A stretch of 6,063 nt of DNA from Flavobacterium psychrophilum. GTDB lineage: Bacteria > Bacteroidota > Bacteroidia > Flavobacteriales > Flavobacteriaceae. The notes beneath the pieces are model-generated. The model made no database searches and was not told the origin of the DNA. It worked only from the letters and a program-made list of their open reading frames with translations. Position numbers and translations under genes: made by a program. The stretch is from positions 1-6,063 of the forward strand of contig DYPB01000114.1 in the NCBI GenBank assembly GCA_020720185.1. Direction: 5' to 3'. Shown here in pieces: positions 1 through 5,898 of this stretch; the first letter of the stretch is position 1; every line of letters starts with the position of its first letter.

Positions 1-53
1 TTATCATAAATTCGTGAATTAGTGGCATTTACATATTTTTTGCGGATTTAAGG
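1..53 (-). repeat. Partial copy of dispersed inverted-repeat element (cut by window edge)
   Basis: Read on the minus strand this begins CCTTAAATCCGCAAAA at position 53. It aligns without gaps to the right half of the element at 4354-4480 (4428-4480 read on the minus strand), with about 39 of 53 positions identical by hand count. The similarity stops at position 53, the same point where the 4354-4480 element ends, so this is probably the right end of another copy whose left part lies before the window. It is downstream of the three-gene operon. The alignment is seen directly; calling it a mobile or MITE-like element is inference. Confidence 0.6.
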
Positions 54-62
54 TATATTAAG

Positions 63-84
63 GACAATGACAAAAAACATTGTC
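63..84. other. Perfect 7-bp inverted repeat (hairpin)
   Basis: GACAATG (63-69) and CATTGTC (78-84) are exact reverse complements around an 8-base A-rich loop. The hairpin lies 9 bases beyond the end of the repeat copy at 1-53. It lacks a T-run directly after the stem on either strand, so it is not a typical intrinsic terminator. It could be a protein-binding palindrome or RNA structure; the function is unknown. Confidence 0.4.
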
Positions 85-118
85 AAAATAATCAGAGAAA
101 AATCATACTATTATGGGC

Positions 119-147
119 AGCTTTTTTAATGTGGGGTAAAAAAAGCT
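119..147. other. 9-bp inverted repeat with G-rich loop
   Basis: AGCTTTTTT (119-127) and AAAAAAGCT (139-147) pair perfectly around an 11-base loop containing GGGG on the plus strand. The stem is mostly A-T, so an RNA hairpin would be weak. It could act as a bidirectional transcription end between this operon and a gene to the left of the window, but no such gene is visible. Confidence 0.35.
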
Positions 148-409
148 ACTCTTCCTTCCATTTAACTTTGTAAATGTAAATAGGTTTTTCTTATAAACCA
201 AATTTTTTGCTTTTTTTATTTTTTTGATTATCAGGTAGTTACATTTTTTGAAGTGTTAAAGTTTTGTTAGGGGAATTAAAAAAACATCTTTCCTACTTCA
301 ATCTTCCTTATCAAAATTAATATTTCTTTCTGCTTTTCGTTCTGATTGGATTTTTTTTTCTTTTAGTCTTTTTAAGTTGGGGAGGTTGGAGGATTTTATA
401 CTCAAATAA

Positions 410-431
410 ATTGTAAAAAAGCATTTACAAT
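410..431 (-). terminator. Probable operon terminator after the DUF4249-like gene
   Basis: ATTGTAAA (410-417) and TTTACAAT (424-431) form a perfect 8-bp stem with a 6-base loop, starting 7 bases after the stop codon of the last operon gene. On the minus strand it is followed by TTATTTGAG, only a modest U-tract, and the stem is AT-rich. Position and symmetry support a transcription end or 3'-end-stabilising hairpin; strength is uncertain. Confidence 0.45.
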
Positions 432-438
432 ATTTATG

Positions 439-1200
439 TTAGATTGGTATTACAACCTCGTTAAAACTCACCGATGAAAAAATGCCATACCCATTTTGGA
501 TGTTTGTGTACACAGTGTAAATCGTTTCAAAAAAAGAATCGCTATATGTACTTGAGTAATTCATGTAACTTTTAGCAAATTCTATAAAATCCGGAGAAAG
601 TTTATATAATCTCACGGTAATTTCGGTTCCGACTTCGCCATAAAAATTGTATTTTATCACTTGTAATCCGGTTTGTTTAGGATGGTAAATGTCGTATAAA
701 TTAAATAAATATTCATCCTCATCATCAATAGTTTTTACAAGATAAGCCTCATCTAATGAAGTATTCTTAAAATAAATATAAAGCGAATTATTGTCATGAG
801 AAACTTTAACTGAATCAATAGCAGGTGGATCAAAAATAATTTGTTGATTAGATACAGCTTTCGGACAACCATCAGCTTCAACTTCTAAATGGTATTTACC
901 GTTTATATTAGGTGAAAAATCAATGGGGGATTCAAATTCTTGGTTATCTTCTGTTCCTAAATCCATCAAAAAGTTATTGTTTTCAAAGAGTTTTACTTTT
1001 ACATTGCTCAGCAAATAGGAATCATTTACCTGGGTAGGATTTAAAGATTTATTGACCCAAACCATGACTCCTTCTTGATTTGAGATAGTCCCGTTTACAA
1101 CAATTTTATCTCCTTCATAATCAATATCGTATTGAATTTCCTTTTCAATTTCACAGGATGAAATTAAAAGGAAAATGATTAAATAAATGCCTTGTTTCAT
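439..1200 (-). CDS. DUF4249-like outer-membrane/surface lipoprotein
   Basis: This is a 253-aa predicted lipoprotein. The N-terminus is a hydrophobic signal with lipobox LISSC, lipidation at Cys16. After it come features I associate with the Bacteroidota DUF4249 family: DKIVVNGTISNQEG (31-44) at the start of the first beta domain, a VKVKLFENNNFLMDL stretch (67-81), GKYHLEVEADG (101-111), and the C-terminal NIQNGYGIFSSV (233-244), close to the family's 'NGxGIF' ending. The length is at the short end for the family. The start ATG lies 2 bases after the receptor stop with no Shine-Dalgarno sequence, so translation is probably coupled. Members of this family are commonly encoded beside TonB-dependent receptors, as here, and are presumed accessory lipoproteins of the receptor. 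No catalytic motif is visible and the ligand is unknown. The family call rests on remembered motifs, not a search. Confidence 0.82.
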   Translation of the reverse strand: MKQGIYLIIFLLISSCEIEKEIQYDIDYEGDKIVVNGTISNQEGVMVWVNKSLNPTQVNDSYLLSNVKVKLFENNNFLMDLGTEDNQEFESPIDFSPNINGKYHLEVEADGCPKAVSNQQIIFDPPAIDSVKVSHDNNSLYIYFKNTSLDEAYLVKTIDDEDEYLFNLYDIYHPKQTGLQVIKYNFYGEVGTEITVRLYKLSPDFIEFAKSYMNYSSTYSDSFFETIYTVYTNIQNGYGIFSSVSFNEVVIPI

Positions 1201-1202
1201 TT

Positions 1203-3491
1203 TTAAAATTTTATTGAATAACTCAAACTTGGAATAATAGAAAAATGAGCTATTTGCATTACTTTTCCATTACTTTCATCAATATAAATATGTGATGGAT
1301 TTTGTCGGGCATACACATTAAAAATATTAATTTTTAAACTTTCTTCTCTTCCTTTTTTGGAAATAGTAGTTTTATCGAGAGAAATATCTAATCTATGGTA
1401 AGTTGGTAATCTCCTATTGTTTACACCATCGTATATAAAATAACCGGGAATCATCTCATTTTCGGGAACGTAAGCCACCGGTAAGGTTATAGGTTTTCCG
1501 GATTGAAGAATAAAGGTGCTATGTAATGCATATTTTTTACTTAATTTATAACTCGAAATAAAATTAAAATTATGCGGTCTATCGTAAATAAAGGGATAAG
1601 ACCTACCTTTGTTAATTTCATTAAAAGTTCTTTGACTTTTTGAAAAAGTATAATTGAGCGTCCAATTCCATTTAAGTGCAGATTTTGAAACTTGTCCTTC
1701 TATTCCATAACTCTTTCCTATTCCATTTACTTTAATCATATTTTCAATCTCTGATATTTCTTGATTTACATCTATGGGCAAACTAAATTCTATCAGGTTT
1801 TTCATTTTTTTATAATATACATCTAATGTGTAATTCAACTTGCTTTTTTGGGGTGTATATACCATTCCTGCCGAAACTTGATAGGCTTTTTGTGGTTGTG
1901 TTTTTTCGGACGAAGCAAACCACAATTCATTCTCAAATCCTTCAAAATTGTTGACAATCAAATGATTAGGCTGATGCATAATGGTGTAATTCGTCTTTAA
2001 AGAAAGGTTGTCATTCATTTTCCAACTAATTGAAAACCTGGGTTCCAAATACCAAAAATTACGACTTTTGGTTAATGAGTTGTTCAATCTCAGACCGTAG
2101 TTCATTCTCAAATTTTGATGTAAATAAAACTCATCTTCCGTAAAAAAACTAAAATGCCAAGCACTCATATTATTGAAGACAGTCTTGCTTTTAGTATAAT
2201 CGTCATTGTATAAATCGAAAATCTGATTGTCTTGATATCCCGGTTGCATAGCATTGTAAACTACTTCGATACCGGTAGAAATTTGATGGTTTTTATGCAG
2301 ATAATTCATCTTGCTTTGAAAAGTGAAATCCTCAATTTGTGATTTTGTACTAATGAGTGTATGCGTATTTTGATATAAAATATCAGAATAAAAAGCATTG
2401 TCATAATGTGAAAATGATAACGTGTTTTGGAAACTTGTTAAGGTGTTTTTTCTATAAAAACTTTGTATTCCTATTCCATAATTATTGATACGCATTTTAT
2501 TATTATCATAGGATATTTTACTTGATGAAAATACAGATTTCTCAAAATCTTGACCCATATAAAATGAAAAAGAAATCTTGTGATGCGGATTAAACTGATG
2601 TGTTATTTTTGAGTTGATATCATAAAATGTATAACCCCAATATTCTCCTTTTCCTGTTTTTCTATAATATTTCCTTTTAGACAAAGTAAACAAGTCGTAA
2701 TAGGAACTTCTAACAGCTAAGTAAAAATTAGTTTTACTCCATAAAGGTCCTTTTAATGATATTCCGGATGATAGTAATCCCAACTTAAATGTTCCTTTTA
2801 TTTTATCTTTATTGCCGTCAATAGTTAATATGTCAATAACAGAGGAAATTCTACCGCCATATTGAGACGGAAAACCACCTTTGTATATATCTACCTGTTT
2901 TATAATATCCGAATTAAAAAGTGAGACTAATCCCCCTATATGATTGGAGTTATATATTTTTATACCATCGAGTAGGATTAGATTCTGCCCTCTATCGCCT
3001 CCTCTGACATAGATATTGGAAAATCCTTCTTGTCCCGAACTGACTCCGGGCAACAAACTCAATGATTTTAATAGGTCAACTTCCCCAAAATTAGTTGGCA
3101 TTTTTTCTATACTGCTCTGTGTTACCGTCATTTTACCTAATAAGGATTGATGGTGTAACTGTTTTTTTGCGTCAATAATTACTTCCGAGAGTTGTTCTGC
3201 TTTTGGTAGTAAAAAAACATTAATTAAAGAATCTTTTTCAATATTTAGGTTAATGGTTTTTTCTTCGTATCCGGTATGATGAAATGACAAATTATTGTTA
3301 CTTTGGGGCAAAAAGATAGAATAATATCCATTTTTGTCTGTTGTAGTCCATTTGCTTTGTTTTGGTTCAAAAACATCAGTATATGGCAAAGTTTCACCGG
3401 TTTCCAAGTCTTTTACAATACCTGAAACTGTATAAGATTGTGCCCATATATTTTGAAATAATAAAAAAATTAGAAACTTTAGTACTTTCAT
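1203..3491 (-). CDS. TonB-dependent outer-membrane receptor with carboxypeptidase-regulatory-like N-terminal domain
   Basis: This 762-aa protein is a TonB- and proton-motive-force-driven outer-membrane transporter. Residues 1-17 are a signal peptide ending in WAQ. Residues about 20-97 (YTVSGIVKDLETGETLPY...) form a CarboxypepD_reg-like beta-sandwich domain. LSEVIIDAKK (101-110) fits a TonB-box-like linker. Residues about 115-225 are the plug, with the hallmarks IYVRGGDRGQNLILLDG (160-176), NHIGG (183-187) and GGFPSQYGGRISSVIDI (205-221). The rest is a 22-strand-type barrel, with SGKPITLP, YHRLDIS and INIFNVYARQNPSHIY (721-736) near the end and a terminal Phe (SLSYSIKF) that fits the BAM assembly signal. 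At about 760 residues it is shorter than SusC-type receptors (about 1000) and there is no SusD partner, so glycan uptake of the Sus type is not indicated. The substrate is unknown. The frame is intact. It starts 6 bases after the upstream stop. Confidence 0.95.
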   Translation of the reverse strand: MKVLKFLIFLLFQNIWAQSYTVSGIVKDLETGETLPYTDVFEPKQSKWTTTDKNGYYSIFLPQSNNNLSFHHTGYEEKTINLNIEKDSLINVFLLPKAEQLSEVIIDAKKQLHHQSLLGKMTVTQSSIEKMPTNFGEVDLLKSLSLLPGVSSGQEGFSNIYVRGGDRGQNLILLDGIKIYNSNHIGGLVSLFNSDIIKQVDIYKGGFPSQYGGRISSVIDILTIDGNKDKIKGTFKLGLLSSGISLKGPLWSKTNFYLAVRSSYYDLFTLSKRKYYRKTGKGEYWGYTFYDINSKITHQFNPHHKISFSFYMGQDFEKSVFSSSKISYDNNKMRINNYGIGIQSFYRKNTLTSFQNTLSFSHYDNAFYSDILYQNTHTLISTKSQIEDFTFQSKMNYLHKNHQISTGIEVVYNAMQPGYQDNQIFDLYNDDYTKSKTVFNNMSAWHFSFFTEDEFYLHQNLRMNYGLRLNNSLTKSRNFWYLEPRFSISWKMNDNLSLKTNYTIMHQPNHLIVNNFEGFENELWFASSEKTQPQKAYQVSAGMVYTPQKSKLNYTLDVYYKKMKNLIEFSLPIDVNQEISEIENMIKVNGIGKSYGIEGQVSKSALKWNWTLNYTFSKSQRTFNEINKGRSYPFIYDRPHNFNFISSYKLSKKYALHSTFILQSGKPITLPVAYVPENEMIPGYFIYDGVNNRRLPTYHRLDISLDKTTISKKGREESLKINIFNVYARQNPSHIYIDESNGKVMQIAHFSIIPSLSYSIKF

Positions 3492-3497
3492 AAAAGT

Positions 3498-4103
3498 CTA
3501 TTTCAAAATATAACCTAATTTGAGACCAAATTGTTGTGAAATGTAATCAATATTTATATCTGTATTATACTGAAAGGTTGGAGTAAGGTCTCGATAATAA
3601 TCAAGTCCAACTATGTATTTTTTTTTGAGTATTAAGTCAACTCCTCCGGAAAAGCCTAACACATATCCTCTATTTTTGTATTGCAAAGAAAATGGGGGGC
3701 TATTTACCATGAATCTATTTTCAAAGCCAGCAGCGATAAATATAAATTCTTCATACTTGTAATTTAGTTTGAGAGGAACTTGAATAGTAAAATGATCATT
3801 TTTTTTTACCATTGAATTCAGAGGAATATAATCTTTTAATCCCATAAATGTCTGAAAATACCTCATTCCTAATCCATATTCCGCATATAACTTATCATTC
3901 ATAATAGGAAAACTACTGGTTATTTTTAACCCAAAATAGGGTTTATACGTATCATAAGAGTTTCCAATCAATATATTAGTTTCCCAATTCTTTTCAATTA
4001 GATTTCCGATTCCCGTTTCTACATACAGCCTTATGGGTAATTTATTTTTTTGACTATAGAGTATGTTAAATGCTAAAAGAAAAATAATAGTTGTGATTCT
4101 CAT
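3498..4103 (-). CDS. Small outer-membrane beta-barrel-like protein, first gene of the operon
   Basis: A 201-aa protein with a signal peptide of about 17 residues (MRITTIIFLLAFNILYSQ). The mature part is rich in alternating polar/hydrophobic strands with aromatic edges, for example LYAEYGLGMRYFQTF (72-86), FTIQVPLKLNYKY (105-117), FIFIAAGFENRFMV (120-133), GYVLGFSGGVDLIL (146-159) and QQFGLKLGYIL (190-200). This suggests an 8- to 10-strand barrel of the 'outer membrane beta-barrel protein' type (OmpW/PorT-like fold class). The specific function is not recognisable. It is the promoter-proximal gene, with its TAG stop 6 bases before the receptor start, implying co-transcription and a shared role at the outer membrane. 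Its coding strand holds two runs of nine A (3799-3807 and 3618-3626), which are possible slippage sites. No Shine-Dalgarno is seen; the ATG is chosen because it directly begins the signal peptide. Confidence 0.75.
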   Translation of the reverse strand: MRITTIIFLLAFNILYSQKNKLPIRLYVETGIGNLIEKNWETNILIGNSYDTYKPYFGLKITSSFPIMNDKLYAEYGLGMRYFQTFMGLKDYIPLNSMVKKNDHFTIQVPLKLNYKYEEFIFIAAGFENRFMVNSPPFSLQYKNRGYVLGFSGGVDLILKKKYIVGLDYYRDLTPTFQYNTDINIDYISQQFGLKLGYILK

Positions 4104-4133
4104 GTGTTAATGTATTTAAGGTGAGTTTAAATA

Positions 4134-4168
4134 CCGATTGACCTGCCACGCAATAGGTGTGGTATCGG
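4134..4168 (+). other. Nested hairpin followed by T-rich stretch, terminator-like on the plus strand
   Basis: An outer stem CCGAT/ATCGG (4134-4138 with 4164-4168) encloses an inner stem CCACGC/GTGTGG (4146-4151 with 4157-4162, one G-T pair) with a 5-base loop. On the plus strand the wobble pairs, and the structure is followed by GATAGTTTTTAATG. On the minus strand the same position becomes an A-C mismatch. That favours a plus-strand RNA structure, although no plus-strand gene is seen upstream. On the minus strand it would lie in the 5' leader of the operon. Confidence 0.3.
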
Positions 4169-4249
4169 GATAGTTTTTAATGTTTATTTTTTATTTTGAT
4201 AATCATACTTGTAGCAGGATTAATCATTTTTTCAGGACAATAAAGGGAG

Positions 4250-4257
4250 CAAAAATA
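4250..4257 (-). promoter_or_regulatory. Possible -7 promoter box for the three-gene operon
   Basis: On the minus strand this reads TATTTTTG, an exact match to the Bacteroidota -7 consensus TAnnTTTG. It is about 145 bases upstream of the first operon ATG. No TTTG or TTG is found at the usual 19-23 base spacing upstream, so half of the promoter is missing. If real, it implies a leader of about 140 bases carrying the hairpin at 4134-4168. Confidence 0.25.
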
Positions 4258-4262
4258 ACTAC

Positions 4263-4278
4263 CGGCTTCGCCAAGCCG
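4263..4278. other. GC-rich hairpin CGGCTT-CGCC-AAGCCG
   Basis: A perfect 6-bp stem with a 4-base loop stands out in an AT-rich gap. On the minus strand it sits immediately before the -7-like box at 4250-4257, so it could overlap a promoter. It also lies downstream of the lone lipoprotein gene. A convincing T-run is absent on both sides. Confidence 0.3.
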
Positions 4279-4353
4279 TGATTTTCAACTTTCGTGGTTG
4301 GTTTATCGGCATTAGAACCTACTTTAATAAAATTGATGATTAGTTATATTAAT

Positions 4354-4480
4354 CCTTAAATCCACAAAGTTTTAATATTAATGTTTATATATCAGCTATT
4401 TAGTATAAAATCACAGTACCTTATTTTAAATAATAAATTTGTGGATAAGCGACTTTAATATAACTTTTGCAGATTTAAGG
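4354..4480. repeat. 127-bp MITE/REP-like element with terminal inverted repeats
   Basis: The left end CCTTAAATCCACAAAG and the right end read in reverse, CCTTAAATCTGCAAAAG, form imperfect terminal inverted repeats that stay similar for about 28 bases (both continue into TTAATATTAA-like sequence). TTAAT directly flanks both ends (4349-4353 and 4481-4485) and could be a target duplication, though it is low-complexity. The right half matches 1-53; the left half resembles the tandem copies at 5966 and 6032, including an ATCAGC/ATCAGCGACTT block. It encodes no protein. Non-autonomous mobile element or structural repeat are both possible. Confidence 0.6.
4440..4448 (-). promoter_or_regulatory. Exact match to DnaA-box consensus within the repeat element
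   Basis: The minus strand reads TTATCCACA, the canonical high-affinity DnaA box. Near matches AAATCCACA occur at 4358-4366, 5970-5978 and 6036-6044 in the same repeat family. A single 9-mer in AT-rich DNA is weak evidence and no dnaA, dnaN or partition gene is nearby, so an origin is not proposed. Confidence 0.2.
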
Positions 4481-4540
4481 TTAATAATGAATATTTATTT
4501 TAATAGTTACAAATATATCAACATAAAAAATCAATTGGCT

Positions 4541-4565
4541 TAAAAAAAATGCTCAAGCATCTGAT
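4541..4565 (-). terminator. Terminator-like hairpin with T-run after the lone lipoprotein gene
   Basis: On the minus strand ATGCT-TG-AGCAT (4560-4549) is followed by a run of seven T (4548-4542), about 29 bases after the stop codon. A competing perfect 7-bp inverted repeat, ATCTGAT (4559-4565) with ATCAGAT (4583-4589), reaches into the stop codon and would form first in the transcript. The hairpin plus T-run is directly visible; efficiency is unknown because the stem is short. Confidence 0.5.
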
Positions 4566-4588
4566 TGCTTTTAATTTTAAATATCAGA

Positions 4589-5626
4589 TTACCAATAATC
4601 AATTGTTGCCCATCCACAAGCACCTGTGCCTGTTGTTTTGAAGTGTGCTCTATTTCTAATTGTGTCTATACGAAATTCCATTAAAGAAAAATTAGCATTT
4701 CCTAACATACTATTTCCTTTATAAACCACATCACCCATAGGTATGTTTATAGTTGCCGTTTGTAAATTATAATGCGTAGTCCCATAGTAATTTTCATAAT
4801 CTGAATAACCACAGCTATATTTGTGTTTAGAATTAATTGAAACGAAAGGGATATCATAATTTATTTCATAGGGTACTCGAGTATTCAAAATGATTTTTTC
4901 AAAACTATGATCTGTTCTGTAAAGATGCCAATTTCCTAAATATTTTTTATATCCTCTTGATTTTACTTCATATTTCAATTGTTGTAATTGAGTGGGTGCT
5001 CTTGTAAATGGATCAACACCATTCCATACTACAAGATATAGAGTTGTATTTCCAATTACTCTTCGTTTATTACATTCTTTAATAACTTCAGCATTTACAG
5101 GAGCTTTTACATCATTTTGAGTGCTAATAATATAGCTAATAAATTCTTTTTTTTCATTTTCAATATAAATATTTTTATCATCAACAACATATTTATTTGT
5201 GTTAATTGCATAGCATCCATCTGTATTTACTAGTGTAGCATAAAATTCAACAGGAAACCGTGATTCTATCATATCACCATTCATTTTGTACAATGATTTA
5301 TTTTCGTCTAAAATTCTATTGAATTCTTCCTCAGTTTTAGTTTCATTTAATTTATCATTAAACTCTGTAAAAGCTCTTTTATAAGATTTAAATCCAATTG
5401 ACTTTTCCCATTCAAATAATTCAGTTTCATTCATATTACTTAATACTTCTGACATCTTACTAAAAGCATTCCCATCTGTAAAAGTAAGAACTCCATTAAC
5501 TACTTTAACTTCAATAGTTTGGATGTTATCGGATTCTTTATTTGCAGACATCTCAAATACAGTTTCTTTTTGACAACTGTTAAAAAATAATATTGCAAAA
5601 GAAATAAAGAAAAATAATTTTTTCAT
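4589..5626 (-). CDS. Predicted lipoprotein of unknown function (345 aa)
   Basis: The N-terminus is MKKLFFFISFAILFFNSC, a type II signal peptide with lipid-modified Cys18, so the protein should be membrane-anchored. After a polar linker (19-35) there is a domain at about 38-160: VVNGVLTFTDGNAFSKMSEVLSNM followed by FEWEKSIGFKSYKRAF and, further on, FPVEFYATLVNTDGCYAINTNKYVV. This layout ('N-G-x-L-x-F' strand, helical 'WE...GF.S' segment, 'LVN.DG.Y.I' turn) resembles lipoproteins I remember from Bacteroidota, possibly the DUF4848 group, but I cannot confirm it. The C-terminal half (190-345) is beta-rich and aromatic, ending GTGACGWATIDYW; cysteines at 138, 185, 272 and 337 could form disulfides. 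No catalytic motif is apparent. It is a single-gene unit with its own likely terminator, bracketed by repeat copies. The start is set by the signal peptide; no Shine-Dalgarno is present. Confidence 0.85.
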   Translation of the reverse strand: MKKLFFFISFAILFFNSCQKETVFEMSANKESDNIQTIEVKVVNGVLTFTDGNAFSKMSEVLSNMNETELFEWEKSIGFKSYKRAFTEFNDKLNETKTEEEFNRILDENKSLYKMNGDMIESRFPVEFYATLVNTDGCYAINTNKYVVDDKNIYIENEKKEFISYIISTQNDVKAPVNAEVIKECNKRRVIGNTTLYLVVWNGVDPFTRAPTQLQQLKYEVKSRGYKKYLGNWHLYRTDHSFEKIILNTRVPYEINYDIPFVSINSKHKYSCGYSDYENYYGTTHYNLQTATINIPMGDVVYKGNSMLGNANFSLMEFRIDTIRNRAHFKTTGTGACGWATIDYW

Positions 5627-5761
5627 GTTTGTAAAATTTTAAAATTAAAAAATTGGTTTGTTTATTTGTGGTTTGCCTATTCTTTCTTGAACAGACCCAC
5701 TGCACCACCGGCAGTACAGAACCACCCATTTTAAAATTTAAACGATTACAAAATTTTATAT

Positions 5762-5769
5762 TACCTTTG
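5762..5769 (+). promoter_or_regulatory. Plus-strand -7-box-like motif TAccTTTG
   Basis: An exact match to the Bacteroidota -7 consensus TAnnTTTG. The region 19-21 bases upstream (around 5737-5742) reads TTTAAAC rather than TTTG, so the -33 element is poor. It would start a transcript near 5776, divergent from the lipoprotein gene. Confidence 0.3.
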
Positions 5770-5775
5770 TACTCG

Positions 5776-5850
5776 TTAAATCTTAATGGTTTAATGCTGG
5801 GAGAGGCTGTTTTATCTTTCCGAGACGTGGCAGCTTTCTCCTTCCTTTTT
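5776..5850 (+). ncRNA. Candidate small RNA with terminator-like 3' hairpin
   Basis: Downstream of the promoter-like box, GGAGAGGCTG (5800-5809) pairs with CAGCTTTCTCC (5831-5841). This gives a stem of about 10 bp with one bulged T and one G-T pair, a 21-base loop, then TTCCTTTTT (5842-5850). This order of box, hairpin and T-run would give an RNA of about 75 bases. The start position is inferred. The same stem read on the minus strand would be a structured leader of the lipoprotein mRNA. It matches no RNA family I recognise. Confidence 0.22.
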
Positions 5851-5884
5851 GAAAATTTCTTACTGTACTTCAGAAATTTTTGTT

Positions 5885-5898
5885 CCGATAATTATCGG
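5885..5898. other. 14-base perfect palindrome CCGATAATTATCGG
   Basis: A self-complementary sequence followed on the plus strand by GATAATTTTCC. Its right half TATCGGGATA (10 bases including the flank) recurs at 4163-4172 in the other gap hairpin. Palindromes of this CCGATAnnTATCGG type are, as I recall, common between flavobacterial genes. A terminator core or a dimeric regulator site is possible. Confidence 0.35.

Larger units (their letters stand above)
54..409. other. Non-coding tail downstream of the operon; no gene seen
   Basis: No credible reading frame is present on either strand. The stretch is very AT-rich with long T and pyrimidine runs (for example 350-375). It holds two perfect hairpins (63-84 and 119-147) and a plus-strand match to the Bacteroidota -7 box, TAACTTTG at 163-170. 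That box has no convincing TTTG about 20 bases upstream and no gene downstream, so it is probably chance. A short GC-richer patch, GGGGAGGTTGGAGGA, lies near 379-393 and has no clear role. Confidence 0.6.
4104..4353. other. Intergenic leader region upstream of the three-gene operon
   Basis: No convincing gene is present. Going from the operon start upstream, it holds a nested hairpin (4134-4168), a 16-codon minus-strand ORF (4177-4227, MINPATSMIIKIKNKH), a -7-box-like match (4250-4257) and a second hairpin (4263-4278). The tiny ORF lies inside a 34-codon minus-strand open stretch reading GEAGSYFCSLYCPEKM before it. This could be a leader peptide, a gene remnant or chance; there is no evidence of translation. 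Local G+C is higher around 4134-4170 and 4261-4310 than in the surroundings. Confidence 0.45.

Noticed and set aside
163..170. Promoter TAACTTTG on the plus strand
   Set aside because: No -33 element at suitable spacing and nothing plausible transcribed downstream before the convergent operon end.
1203..3491. SusC/SusD-type glycan uptake locus
   Set aside because: The receptor is about 760 residues rather than about 1000, and no SusD-like lipoprotein or glycan enzyme is present; the adjacent lipoprotein is DUF4249-like.
4354..4480. Replication origin based on DnaA-box matches
   Set aside because: There is one exact box and a few two-mismatch variants, all explained by one repeat family, with no replication genes nearby.
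4349..4485. TTAAT as a certain target-site duplication of the 127-bp element
   Set aside because: TTAA is itself palindromic and frequent in this AT-rich DNA, and the flanks may be part of the inverted repeat. It is kept only as a possibility.
5627..5890. Lysine-rich open stretch on the minus strand upstream of the lipoprotein
   Set aside because: It is not in frame with the lipoprotein ATG, has only a late internal ATG, and has no recognisable protein features.
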